From Terricaulis silvestris (GTDB lineage Bacteria; Pseudomonadota; Alphaproteobacteria; Caulobacterales; Aquidulcibacteraceae): a stretch of DNA of 64,000 bases. Positions 1 to 8,488 of this stretch are shown here, in pieces; the stretch's first letter is position 1, and every line of letters begins with the position of its first letter. The stretch is taken from assembly GCF_009792355.1 (NCBI RefSeq), contig NZ_CP047045.1, positions 1,116,001 through 1,180,000 of the forward strand. Direction: 5' to 3'. Made by a program: the position numbers and the translations under genes. The notes below the pieces were generated by a model. It worked only from the letters and a program-made list of their open reading frames with translations. It was not told the DNA's origin and did not search any database.

Positions 1-1
1 C

Positions 2-295
2 AATGACAGCGCGACGCGCTACCTGCGCGGCCGCACCGAGACGCGGCTGATGTCTTTGCTGCGGCCAGCGATGACGGAGGCGCTGACGCAATCGGGCGCG
101 TTCACGCTGCTGCGTTCTGGCCTGCGCGAAGTGGGCCTCGCCAGCATGACGCGCGATTTGCGGGGCGAAGTGATCAACTTCTCGACCACCAAGGCGCTCG
201 ACGGCTGCTTCTATTTCATCGCCGAAGAAGAACGCGCCATCCGCCGCGATCCGTGGCGGCGAACCACTGACATCCTGCGGCGCGTGTTTGGGTAG
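2..295 (+). CDS. DUF4197 family protein, C-terminal part
   Basis: The reading frame is open from the window edge to the stop at 295, so only the last ~97 residues are visible. The tail matches the end of DUF4197 proteins: a TRYLRGRTE segment, then KALDGCFYFIAEEE and a closing RTTDILRRVFG. DUF4197 proteins are usually exported proteins of unknown function. The N-terminus and any signal peptide lie outside the window. An in-frame ATG at 50 is internal, because the conserved sequence starts before it. Confidence 0.8.
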   Translation, partial: NDSATRYLRGRTETRLMSLLRPAMTEALTQSGAFTLLRSGLREVGLASMTRDLRGEVINFSTTKALDGCFYFIAEEERAIRRDPWRRTTDILRRVFG

Positions 296-335
296 CGCTT
301 GCAATCCCCGTGCGCTTCGCCATGGTCCCGCGCCG

Positions 336-1265
336 ATGACTGACGCCGCCGACACTGGATTTCGCCGTTTGTCGCTCGACATACCGGGCGGCACTGTAGC
401 TGGCGTTGCGCTCGGACCTGAAAGCGCAAACCCGGACATCGTGTTCATGCACGCGACGGGTTTCAACGCGCTGACCTATCGCTCGATGCTGGCGCCGCTG
501 GGCGAGCGCTTCAGCGTGTGGGCGCTTGATGCGCGCGGGCACGGGCGCACAACGCTGTCGGCGCGTACGTTCGGCTACACATCGTGGCGGCGCCACAGCG
601 ACGATCTGATCGCAGTACTGGAAAGGCACTGCACCGCGCCCGTGACGCTCGCGGGCCACTCGATGGGCGGGGTGGTGAGCCTGCTGGCGGCGGGGAAGCG
701 CAATGATTTGGTCTCGGGCCTCGCGCTGATCGATCCGGTGATCTTGCCGGCAAGCATGTATGCGTTCGCCGAATTGCCGCTCGGACCGACGATGATGCGC
801 TTCACGCAGCCGCTGGCGCGCGGCGCGGCGGCGCGGCGCGATGAATTTCCGAGCCGCGAGGTGGCGGTGCGTGGGTTCAGCGGACGCGGGGTGTTCAAGT
901 CGTTCCCGCCTGAAGTTGTCGAAGACTATGTCACCGACGGTTTGGTTGAGGATGGCAATGGCGGCTTCCGGCTCGCGTGCCGTCCTTCATACGAGGCGCA
1001 GACGTATTGCGCGCATCGCCACGATCCTTGGGGCGCACTGCGGCGGTTGACGGATCCGCTGATCCTGCTGCGCGCGGAGCGTGGCTCGACCATCAGCGAA
1101 GCGTCGATGCATCGGATCGCGGCGATCAAGCCGGATGCGCGGGTGGCGACGGTTGAAGGATCGGGACACATGATCCCGATGGAGCGCCCAGACCGCGTGC
1201 GCGCGGCGATCGAAAGCGCTGCGCTGATGGGCCAGGCCGGGCGCAAATTTCACGGCATGGAATAG
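336..1265 (+). CDS. alpha/beta hydrolase
   Basis: A 309-residue alpha/beta-hydrolase-fold enzyme, probably cytosolic. The nucleophile elbow is GHSMGG (near residue 107), an HGR segment lies near the oxyanion region, and the C-terminal GSGHMIPMERP supplies the catalytic histidine. The substrate cannot be deduced. An upstream in-frame ATG at 288 overlaps the preceding gene and would add 16 residues unlike the family, so the ATG at 336 is preferred. It converges on the thioesterase gene with only a few bases between the stops. Confidence 0.85.
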   Translation: MTDAADTGFRRLSLDIPGGTVAGVALGPESANPDIVFMHATGFNALTYRSMLAPLGERFSVWALDARGHGRTTLSARTFGYTSWRRHSDDLIAVLERHCTAPVTLAGHSMGGVVSLLAAGKRNDLVSGLALIDPVILPASMYAFAELPLGPTMMRFTQPLARGAAARRDEFPSREVAVRGFSGRGVFKSFPPEVVEDYVTDGLVEDGNGGFRLACRPSYEAQTYCAHRHDPWGALRRLTDPLILLRAERGSTISEASMHRIAAIKPDARVATVEGSGHMIPMERPDRVRAAIESAALMGQAGRKFHGME

Positions 1266-1268
1266 CGG

Positions 1269-2201
1269 CTAGACCGCGAACTTCACTGCACGCTTCAGCA
1301 TGCGCTCGCGCGCTTCGGCGCTCATGGTGATGGCTTTGCGCGTTGTGGTGTCAAAGGTGAGCGCGGTCACTTCCATGCTGGCCCAGGCGCCGCCGTTTTC
1401 CGGATCGACGAGCCAATGGACGAGCCGCATCGTCTTGTCGCCGACATCGACGAGGCCGGTGTGAACTTCGATCAGATCGCCGGCGCGCGGCAAATGTCGA
1501 AGCACCAGCCGCGCTTCAACGACCGCGCCCGCGGGCGCGGTCGCGCCGGTTTCGGCCGCCGCTTCGCGCCGCCATTGCGCCAACAGGTTCGGCACCGAGT
1601 CAGAAACGCGGCCGATGATATGCTCGCAGCGCATGCGGCCGAAGGCGTCGCATTGGTCGGGGCTCACCATTGTACCGCCGACGCGCGTGGCGCGGGCGTC
1701 GATCGCGCCTTGGCGCGAGGCTTGGGCGAGTGGAGCGTCGAGATCGATCGAACGCGCCGCGGCATGAGCGGGCAGCTTGCAGCTCAGGCGCTTTGCGGCG
1801 GCGCGGGAGCGCACTGACCACGGAAAGGGATTGAACGCGTGTGTATCGGTGTGCGCGGCCTTCATGGTGAAACATGAACTTGGCGCGCCGTCGGCATGGC
1901 GCATGTCGAGGCAGAACACGCCATCGCTCTCGCCCAGCTTCACGACGCCGCCATGCATAATGAGCGGCGCGCCGGGTAGCGCTTCTTTGAGGAAGCGGAT
2001 GTGGACTTCCTGCGGGACCAACGTCGCGCCCGCGGACGGCTTGAACGCGCGCGGCATTTCGAGCGCGTGCGCCATGTGTGCGAGGCCGATCATGGCGCGC
2101 TCTAGATGGAAGCGGACGTTGAGGTGGCCGCCGTCATCGCACTCCCAAGTGTTGACGCTGCCCTGGTAGAGCGGCGCGGGCAGGGGCGCCGGGTGGCTCA
2201 T
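1269..2201 (-). CDS. double-hotdog acyl thioesterase
   Basis: A 310-residue protein with two hotdog-type halves, resembling acyl-CoA or acyl-ACP thioesterases. The first half has the NTWECDDGGHLNVRFHL segment typical of the hotdog N-terminus. The second half repeats it around DQCDAFGRMRCEHIIGR. Its likely job is hydrolysis of an acyl thioester, with unknown acyl preference. The ATG at 2201 overlaps the stop of the upstream zur gene as ATGA, so translation is probably coupled. An ATG at 2216 would run deeper into zur and is less likely. Confidence 0.8.
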   Translation of the reverse strand: MSHPAPLPAPLYQGSVNTWECDDGGHLNVRFHLERAMIGLAHMAHALEMPRAFKPSAGATLVPQEVHIRFLKEALPGAPLIMHGGVVKLGESDGVFCLDMRHADGAPSSCFTMKAAHTDTHAFNPFPWSVRSRAAAKRLSCKLPAHAAARSIDLDAPLAQASRQGAIDARATRVGGTMVSPDQCDAFGRMRCEHIIGRVSDSVPNLLAQWRREAAAETGATAPAGAVVEARLVLRHLPRAGDLIEVHTGLVDVGDKTMRLVHWLVDPENGGAWASMEVTALTFDTTTRKAITMSAEARERMLKRAVKFAV

Positions 2202-2665
2202 ACCGCACTCTGGCAAGCGCCGCAGACACCGCTCGCCTCGATCATGGTGCGGCGGATGGCGAAGCCGTCTTTCTTGGCGGCGTCCGTGAGGTCCACGAGC
2301 GCGTGCCCAGCGTCGAATTCTTCAGCGCCGCCGCACTTCTCGCAGATGAGAAAGATGGTGGAGCGCTCGCACGATCCGATTTCGCACGCGACGAAGGCGT
2401 TCATGCTTTCGATCCGGTGCGCGAGGCCCATGCGCACGAGGAAATCCAACGCGCGATAGATGGTCGGCGGCTTGGCTTGTTTCTCGCCGTCGAGCAGCGG
2501 CAGCAAGTCGTACGCTTTCGCCGGCCCATGCTGATCGATCAGCAGCTCAAACACGCGCTTGCGCAACGGCGTCAGGCTCTCGTTCGCCGCCGTGCAACGC
2601 CGTTCCGCTTCTGCAATGTGTTCAGCGCGGTCAGCCGCGCTGTGCTGATGAGACATGGCCATCAT
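2198..2665 (-). CDS. zur: Fur-family regulator, Zur-like
   Basis: A 155-residue Fur-superfamily repressor. The N-terminal winged helix runs through LTPLRKRVFELLI and PPTIYRALDFLVRMGLAHRI. The dimerisation domain carries two cysteine pairs, CEKCG and CGAC, which form the structural zinc site. The sequence is closest in style to Zur (zinc uptake regulator), with an N-terminal His-rich start (MSHQHS). A GGAG lies about 9 bases before the ATG at 2665. It is translationally coupled to a thioesterase, which is not a usual zinc-uptake partner. No clear Zur box was seen upstream. Confidence 0.8.
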   Translation of the reverse strand: MMAMSHQHSAADRAEHIAEAERRCTAANESLTPLRKRVFELLIDQHGPAKAYDLLPLLDGEKQAKPPTIYRALDFLVRMGLAHRIESMNAFVACEIGSCERSTIFLICEKCGGAEEFDAGHALVDLTDAAKKDGFAIRRTMIEASGVCGACQSAV

Positions 2666-2815
2666 GATCGCAGGCTCCGTGCATGGGCGAAAGATGGGGC
2701 GGCGTAGCGGGGAATTTGAGATCGGCCTTGCAGCGGAACTTTACAAGAACATCGGACTCGGGTATCTCTTGGAACGTACAGCGAACAGCATAGTCCGAAG
2801 CCAGAGGGGCAGTCG

Positions 2816-3196
2816 ATGTCAGAAGCAATTTTCCGTGGTTTTTCAGGTCGCTTGCACCGCTTCAGCGTGCACCGCCCGCACGAAGCGTTCGATGGCGCGC
2901 CCGCTGTATACTGCTTCGCGCGCCCCGGCCCCGGCGGCCGAGGCTGGACGCCGCTGTTCTTGTCGCGCACCGGCAATCTTTCGAAGCGCCTGGCCAGCCA
3001 CGAGCAATGGCCGGAAGCGCAGTTGCTCGGCGCGACACACGTGCTGATCCACCAATCCGATGAGCGCGACGCGCGCGAATACGTGGAAGCCGATCTCTCC
3101 CAATCCCTGAAGCCGGCGATGAACGGCCCGTTCCTGGACGCAGAGCTGACCGAGGAAGCGGAGGCCGGAAGCGTGCGACTGGTTTGGGCGGCTTGA
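2816..3196 (+). CDS. degenerate GIY-YIG-like protein
   Basis: A 126-residue protein with a GIY-YIG-like layout. VYCFARP replaces the GIY strand, LFLSRTGNLSKRLASHE replaces the YIG segment but keeps the Arg/His region, and a later EADLSQSLKPAMN resembles the family's E...P..N metal-binding helix. The canonical GIY and YIG tripeptides are lost, so nuclease activity is uncertain. It lies four bases before a canonical GIY-YIG gene, which suggests an old duplication or a functional pair. Confidence 0.65.
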   Translation: MSEAIFRGFSGRLHRFSVHRPHEAFDGAPAVYCFARPGPGGRGWTPLFLSRTGNLSKRLASHEQWPEAQLLGATHVLIHQSDERDAREYVEADLSQSLKPAMNGPFLDAELTEEAEAGSVRLVWAA

Positions 3197-3200
3197 CGCG

Positions 3201-3566
3201 ATGCGCGAGGAAGCGGGCGGATACGTCTACATTCTCGCCAGCAAGCGCAACGGCACGCTCTACACCGGCTCAGCGCGCAATCTGATTTCGCGCGCTGAGC
3301 AGCATCGCGAGGGCAGCTACGGTGGCTTCACGCGCAAAATACGGCGTGACGCGTCTCGTTGGTTTGAAGCGCATAGCTCGATTGCTTCTGCGTATCGTCG
3401 GGAGCAGTTGATCAAGCGCTGGAAGCGCGCGTGGAAGATTTCGTCGATCGAAGAGAACAACTCGCGCTGGGATGATCTCTTCGAGGCGCTTTCACAACAA
3501 ACCCTCCATCCCTCGCTTCCCGGCCGTGTGCCCCGCGCAGGCGGGGCGGAGAGCCGGGATCCATGA
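3201..3566 (+). CDS. GIY-YIG nuclease family protein (UPF0213/YhbQ-like)
   Basis: A 121-residue protein with an N-terminal GIY-YIG domain: GYVYILASKRNGTLYTGSA, then RAEQHREG and GFTRKI. The catalytic-type Tyr, Arg and Glu (WFEAHSS) are in their usual order, and the REQLIKRWKRAWK helix is conserved. Family members of this size are stand-alone and poorly characterised. The last ~24 residues are encoded by a palindromic repeat (3519-3638), so the original stop may have been lost when the repeat inserted. Confidence 0.85.
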   Translation: MREEAGGYVYILASKRNGTLYTGSARNLISRAEQHREGSYGGFTRKIRRDASRWFEAHSSIASAYRREQLIKRWKRAWKISSIEENNSRWDDLFEALSQQTLHPSLPGRVPRAGGAESRDP

Positions 3567-3638
3567 CTGCAAACGACGCGACATGCTGACGATGGGTCCC
3601 GGATCGCACCCCGGCTTTCGCCGGGGATGCGTCCGGGA
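3519..3638. repeat. REP-like two-hairpin intergenic element
   Basis: The first hairpin has outer arms CCCGGC/GCCGGG (3519-3524 with 3553-3558) and an inner stem CCCCGC-GCAG-GCGGGG. The second (3597-3638) is a ~19-bp imperfect stem around CCCCGGCTTTCGCCGGGG. It sits between convergent genes and could end transcription both ways. It also encodes the C-terminus of the GIY-YIG protein. Confidence 0.75.
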
Positions 3639-3645
3639 AGCGTAA

Positions 3646-5388
3646 CTACCGACTTCCGCGTTGTGCATTCTCCGCGGTCGGCATCGAAGCCGCGGTTTCA
3701 GCTGCACGCGCCAGCTGAATGAACTCGGCGCGCCAGCCGAATTCATCTTCGCCGCGTGCGCCTTGGGCGAGGCGGATGACGTCGCCGTAGCCGTAGCCTT
3801 GGCGGACGAAGGCGTCGCCGCGGAGGAGCTGGCCGTAGCCGGCGACAGCGGCGGCCCAGCGTGTCGCTTCCGGGGCGCGTGCGATGTCGGTGACGGCGTC
3901 GCGGTTGGTGATCGGGCGTTCGATCAGGCGAGACGTGTCGCTGCCCGGCAGTTTGTAGCGGATGCGCAGGAAGGCCAGTTCGCCGGCGGTGGATGCGGAC
4001 GCGGCGCGATCCTGGTAGCGCAGCGGATCGTTGAAGGTGCGCCCGCCCACCGGGACGATCTCATAAATCGCGGTGACCGCGTGGCCCGCGCCGATTTCAC
4101 CGGCGTCGATCGCGTCGTTGTTGAAGTCCTCCCGGTTCAGCATCCGCGTTTCGTAGCCGACCAGACGATATTCGGCGACGCGCGAGGGGTTGAACTCGAC
4201 TTGGATCTTCACGTCGTTGGCAATGGTGAACATGTTCGACGCCATCTCGTCATGCAGCACGCGGCGGGCTTCGTTGATGGTGTCGATATAGGCTGCGACG
4301 CCGTTGCCGTTCTGCGCCAGGCGTTGCATCAGCAGGTCGTTGTAGTTGCCGCCGCCGAAGCCGAACACCGAAAGGTAGATGCCGGTGTCGCGCTTGCGCT
4401 CGACGAAATCCTGCAACTCGTCGGGATCGGCGATGCCGACGTTGAAGTCGCCGTCGGTCGCGATGATGACTCGATTGACACCGTTGCGGTTGAAGTTCTG
4501 CTCGGCAAGGGCGTAGGCGAGCCGCAGGCCTTCGCCGCCGGCGGTTGAGCCGCCGGCTTGGAGATTGTCGAGCGCGGCCAGGATGCGGGCGCGTTCGTTG
4601 CCCGGCGTTGGCTCAAGCACCGCGCCGGCGCGGCCGGCATAAACGACGATCGAGATACGATCACGCGCGTTGAGCTGATCCACCAGCAAACGGAAGCTTT
4701 GCAGCGCCAGCGGCAGCTTGTTTTCCGGCTGCATTGAGCCAGACACATCAATCAGCAGCGTCAGATTAAGCGGCGGGCGCTGGCGCGGCACGATGTTGTA
4801 GCCTTGCAGGCCGATGTGCACGAGTTGGCGGCCTTCGGCCCAAGGCGAGGGCGCTACAGTGACGCTGGTGGAGAAAGGCTGCTCGCGGCTCGCCGGTAGC
4901 GGGTAGTCATATCGGAAATAGTTCACCAGCTCTTCGATCCGCACAGCGTCCTGCGGCGGCAGGCGGCCCTCGTTCAGCAGGCGGCGGACGTTCGAGTACG
5001 AAGCCGTATCGACGTCGATCGAGAAGGTGGACACAGGCTCCTCGGCGACAATGCGCACCGGATTGGCGTCGGCGTGCTCATAGTTGTCGCGGTTTATGTC
5101 GCCCGGCATCGGCTGCGGCGCGGTTTGCGCGTATGGGCGGGCGAACGCACGGCCATCCGACGCTACGCCAAGCGGTGCGGGCGATGGCGGCGCCGAAAGA
5201 TCCGGCGGCGGCACCCTTTGCTCCGGCGCCCTTCGGCTTTCTTCAACGCGGTTTGCCGTGACGACCATTTCGTCGGTGTTTTCGACGATCGCCGTCTCTT
5301 GCTCGTTTTGTGTTGTTGATTGCCCCGCGCAGGCGGCGAGGATCAGCATGCACAGGCTAAGGCCTGCGCGACGTGTGTATGCCAGCAT
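3646..5388 (-). CDS. vWA domain lipoprotein (YfbK-like)
   Basis: A 580-residue lipoprotein. The signal peptide ends in the lipobox LAAC (Cys20). A low-complexity linker follows, containing EMVVTANR (residues 40-47), which looks like a TonB box. The body holds the YfbK-type N-terminal domain (FSIDVDTASYSNVRR), a von Willebrand A domain with an intact MIDAS (LLIDVSGSM; IATDGDFNVG) and a C-terminal DUF3520-like domain. The role is unknown; vWA domains bind metal and ligand. The start at 5388 is chosen because it gives a proper lipoprotein signal; an upstream ATG at 5487 adds 33 unlikely residues. Confidence 0.9.
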   Translation of the reverse strand: MLAYTRRAGLSLCMLILAACAGQSTTQNEQETAIVENTDEMVVTANRVEESRRAPEQRVPPPDLSAPPSPAPLGVASDGRAFARPYAQTAPQPMPGDINRDNYEHADANPVRIVAEEPVSTFSIDVDTASYSNVRRLLNEGRLPPQDAVRIEELVNYFRYDYPLPASREQPFSTSVTVAPSPWAEGRQLVHIGLQGYNIVPRQRPPLNLTLLIDVSGSMQPENKLPLALQSFRLLVDQLNARDRISIVVYAGRAGAVLEPTPGNERARILAALDNLQAGGSTAGGEGLRLAYALAEQNFNRNGVNRVIIATDGDFNVGIADPDELQDFVERKRDTGIYLSVFGFGGGNYNDLLMQRLAQNGNGVAAYIDTINEARRVLHDEMASNMFTIANDVKIQVEFNPSRVAEYRLVGYETRMLNREDFNNDAIDAGEIGAGHAVTAIYEIVPVGGRTFNDPLRYQDRAASASTAGELAFLRIRYKLPGSDTSRLIERPITNRDAVTDIARAPEATRWAAAVAGYGQLLRGDAFVRQGYGYGDVIRLAQGARGEDEFGWRAEFIQLARAAETAASMPTAENAQRGSR

Positions 5389-5522
5389 GGACGTTCCCTC
5401 CGAACCGTCCGGACACGGTGACGCGTCCGAGTGAGCGCGCCGATCAAGACCAGCTTGCGGCAAGCGTGCGGTATTTTGCGTACACACACGCGTGATTCAC
5501 GCGAGTGTGTTTGAAACGCTGC

Positions 5523-7415
5523 TTAGCGGCGATTGCGTTCGCGTTCGGCGAGACGGCGCTGTTCTGGAATCCAGTTGGCGACCAGTTCGTCCAACACCGA
5601 GAGCGGCACTTCGCCTTGCAGCAACACGGCGTCGTGAAAACCGCGGAGGTCGAAGTCGGCGGCGAGTTCGTTGCGGGCGCGCTCGCGTAGCCGCATGATC
5701 TCGCGCCGGCCCATCTCGTAGCCGCAGGCTTGGCCCGGCCAGACGATGTAGCGGTCAACCTCGGTGGCGATGACGCCGGGCGTGTCGCCGGTGGTTTGGG
5801 TGAGATAATCGATCGCTTGCTGGCGGCTCCAGTTCTGCGCATGGAGCCCGGTGTCCACAACAAGCCGCGCCGCGCGCCAGAGCTGCCAGCGCAGAAAGCC
5901 GATGCGGCCGACCGGATCGCCTTCATGGAAACCTTGCTCGTCGGCGAGTTCTTCCGCGTAGAGGCCCCAGCCTTCGCTGTAGGCGTTGAAGCCCATGAGC
6001 CGTCGCAGCAGGGGCGCGTCGGAAATCTCTTGCGCCAGCGCGATCTGGAAGTGGTGACCCGGGACAGCTTCGTGGAAATCCTGCGTCGGCAAATCGATGC
6101 GCGTCATCTCCGCGAGCGAGCGCATGTTGATGAAATAGATGCCGGGCGTGGAGCCATCGAGCGACGGCGGGTTGTAATAAGCGCCCGATTGGCTCGCTTC
6201 GAGGAACTCGGGCACGCGGCGCACTTCGAGCGGCGCGCGCGGCATGCGGCCAAATAGATTGGGCGCCCGCGCCATCACGCGCGCGATACGGGCGCGCACG
6301 TCGTTGAGCAATTGGGCGCGGCCTTCGTCGGTCTCGGGGTAGGCGTATCGCGGGTCGGCCGTCATTTGTGAAAGCCGGGCGCCGACCGTGCCCTCGGTGA
6401 GCCCGACGCGCCGCAGTGCGATGTCGAGCTGGCTGTTCAGGGCGCGCACGCGGTCGAGGCCGATGCGGTGGATTTGCGCAGGCGTCTGGTCGGTGGTGGT
6501 TTCGATGCGGAGCGCGGCGGCGTAATAGTCGCCGCCGCGAGGCAGGTGACCGATGCCGGCTTGATCGGTGGCGTTGGCGCGCTCGCCGCGCAGGAACGAA
6601 GCGGCGCGCTGATGCGCGGGAATGACGTGATCGCGCACGATCTGTTCAGCGCGCGCGACAAAGCCGAGATTGCGCTGTTCGATCGTAGCGCGGCGCGCTG
6701 CATCGGTTTCGGCGGTCGCGAGCGCCGCGAGTTTGCGGCGGAAGCTCGTGACGTAGATCGACTGGATCGGCGGCTCGCCGATGACGCCATCGAGCAGTCC
6801 GATCGTTGCGTCGATGATGAAGAGCGGCGGGCGCACGCCGCGCCCGGCATCCAGGCGCGCTTGCGCGGTTTCCTGATCGATCGCGTCGCCAACGGCGCGC
6901 AAACGTGTGAGATACGCTTCGGCATCCGCAGTGTTTTGTACTGTGGCGCGATCGTCCATAAAGGAGGGCAGCGTGAGAAAGGCGCTGTCCATCTGATTCA
7001 GCACGTAGGGGCTGACGCCGCCCATTGGCGTGAACACGCCGTAGTCGAAGTCCGCGCCCATGGCGGCCGCTTCGAATTGCGCGCGCAGCACATCGTACGT
7101 GAGCTGATCGGCGTCGGAGAGATCGCTGGTGTCGAGCGCGCGCAGCTCGGCGTAGCGGCGAAGGGCGGCGCTGCGGCGCGCCTCGGCCGCAACTGGAGAA
7201 CGATCGTCGAGCTTCGCTGAGAAAGCGCCGCCGGCCTGTTCGGGCGTGACCCCGGCCTGGGTCGCAAGTTCAGGGCTATCAGCTAGAATTTCGCGGGCCC
7301 AATCGTCCACGCGGCCGTCGAAAGCGTTCATGGGTTGAGGCCGCTGCGGCCCGCACGCGCTGAGCGCCGCAATCAAAGCTAAACCCGCGATGACCGTCCG
7401 ACCCATTCCCTGCAT
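5523..7415 (-). CDS. DUF885 family putative peptidase lipoprotein
   Basis: A 630-residue DUF885 protein, thought to be a zinc-peptidase relative. HEAVPGHHFQ gives the two-histidine metal motif, and YSEGWGLYAEELADEQGF follows in the conserved order. The signal peptide ends LSAC, a lipobox, so an outer-membrane or periplasmic location is likely. The start at 7415 is preferred because GAGGGG lies a few bases upstream. The ATG at 7406 has no room for a ribosome site, and an earlier ATG at 7457 adds non-conserved residues. Confidence 0.88.
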   Translation of the reverse strand: MQGMGRTVIAGLALIAALSACGPQRPQPMNAFDGRVDDWAREILADSPELATQAGVTPEQAGGAFSAKLDDRSPVAAEARRSAALRRYAELRALDTSDLSDADQLTYDVLRAQFEAAAMGADFDYGVFTPMGGVSPYVLNQMDSAFLTLPSFMDDRATVQNTADAEAYLTRLRAVGDAIDQETAQARLDAGRGVRPPLFIIDATIGLLDGVIGEPPIQSIYVTSFRRKLAALATAETDAARRATIEQRNLGFVARAEQIVRDHVIPAHQRAASFLRGERANATDQAGIGHLPRGGDYYAAALRIETTTDQTPAQIHRIGLDRVRALNSQLDIALRRVGLTEGTVGARLSQMTADPRYAYPETDEGRAQLLNDVRARIARVMARAPNLFGRMPRAPLEVRRVPEFLEASQSGAYYNPPSLDGSTPGIYFINMRSLAEMTRIDLPTQDFHEAVPGHHFQIALAQEISDAPLLRRLMGFNAYSEGWGLYAEELADEQGFHEGDPVGRIGFLRWQLWRAARLVVDTGLHAQNWSRQQAIDYLTQTTGDTPGVIATEVDRYIVWPGQACGYEMGRREIMRLRERARNELAADFDLRGFHDAVLLQGEVPLSVLDELVANWIPEQRRLAERERNRR

Positions 7416-7578
7416 TCGCCCCTCGCACTGCACAATCAAGCCGAAACGCCCTGGCATATCATGCGTCGCCTACCGGAAAAGCACTGCAATAGCGCCTGGC
7501 TTGCGCTGGACTGTTGCGGAAACCGCGCATTCGTGGTTGGAGAAGCGCCCTGTGGTAGGGAACTCGCGGAGACACTGA

Positions 7579-8403
7579 ATGGCAACCGCCCAAGGCGCCC
7601 AAGGCGGCCAGCAAACGCTGGGCAAAATCCTGTTTTATCGCCAACTTGAGCCGCTTTCGATCGAGAAGCATAAAGGCCTGGGCGTCAGCCAAGTCGCCAA
7701 TCCGTTTTCATTCCTCGCGGACACACACCTGGTGCCGCTGACGGTGGATGAATTCGGCCTCGCGGCGGTTTGCTATCCGATCATTTTCGATACGCAGTCG
7801 AAGACACCGCTCGCCGTTATGGGCCTGCGCCCCGGCATGAACGTGTTCCTCGGCGCCGATGGTTCGCTGGATCCGGAAGTCTATCTTCCGGCGTTCGCAC
7901 GCCGCTATCCGTTCCTGCCGATCATTTCTGGCCAAACCGCTCAAGCGACTCCATCGACTGAGCAACCTGGCAACGACAAGGTCTATGTCTGCATCGATCG
8001 CGCCGCGAAGATGCTGTCGTCGACGCCGGAATTGCCGTTTTTCGAAGGCGACCAACCCTCGCGTTACACGCAAGAAGCCATTGGCTTCTGCCGTGAGTTC
8101 GACGTGCTCGGCCGCCGCACCGAAGAGTTCGCCAAGCTGATGACGCAGCACGATTTGTTCGAACTGACGCCGCTTGCCTTGCCGCGCGCCAAGAAGGACG
8201 GCACGCCGGACGAGCCGCAGAAGATCGGCGAGTATCTACGCATCTCCGAGCAGAAGCTGAACGCGTTGCCGAAGGAAACCTTCCTCGAGCTGCGCGACCG
8301 CGGTGTCACCGCCGTGATGCACGCGCACCTGCTCTCGCTGGCGCTTTGGCCGAAAATCCTGTCGCGCGCCGCGCGGATCCAGGCTGCGACTCCGCTCAGC
8401 TGA
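7579..8403 (+). CDS. SapC family protein
   Basis: A 274-residue SapC-family protein. Members were first noted beside S-layer protein genes and are common in Caulobacterales and relatives; their biochemical role is not established. Typical features are the YRQLEPLSIEKHKGLGV start, the hydrophobic VPLTVDEFGLAAVCYPI segment and the late FCREFDVLGRRTEEFAKLM helix. No signal peptide is seen. No S-layer gene is nearby. A strong hairpin follows at 8443. Confidence 0.9.
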   Translation: MATAQGAQGGQQTLGKILFYRQLEPLSIEKHKGLGVSQVANPFSFLADTHLVPLTVDEFGLAAVCYPIIFDTQSKTPLAVMGLRPGMNVFLGADGSLDPEVYLPAFARRYPFLPIISGQTAQATPSTEQPGNDKVYVCIDRAAKMLSSTPELPFFEGDQPSRYTQEAIGFCREFDVLGRRTEEFAKLMTQHDLFELTPLALPRAKKDGTPDEPQKIGEYLRISEQKLNALPKETFLELRDRGVTAVMHAHLLSLALWPKILSRAARIQAATPLS

Positions 8404-8442
8404 GGTTTCGTGCAACCGCACGGACCGCTCAACCGTACTAAA

Positions 8443-8468
8443 CAAACCGCGCCTTCGGGCGCGGTTTG
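8443..8468 (+). terminator. intrinsic-type hairpin after sapC-like gene
   Basis: An 11-bp perfect stem, CAAACCGCGCC/GGCGCGGTTTG, with a TTCG tetraloop. There is no long T-run, so termination strength is uncertain, but the position between two genes fits. Confidence 0.7.
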
Positions 8469-8488
8469 ACTATGGGGCGTATGCTTTG

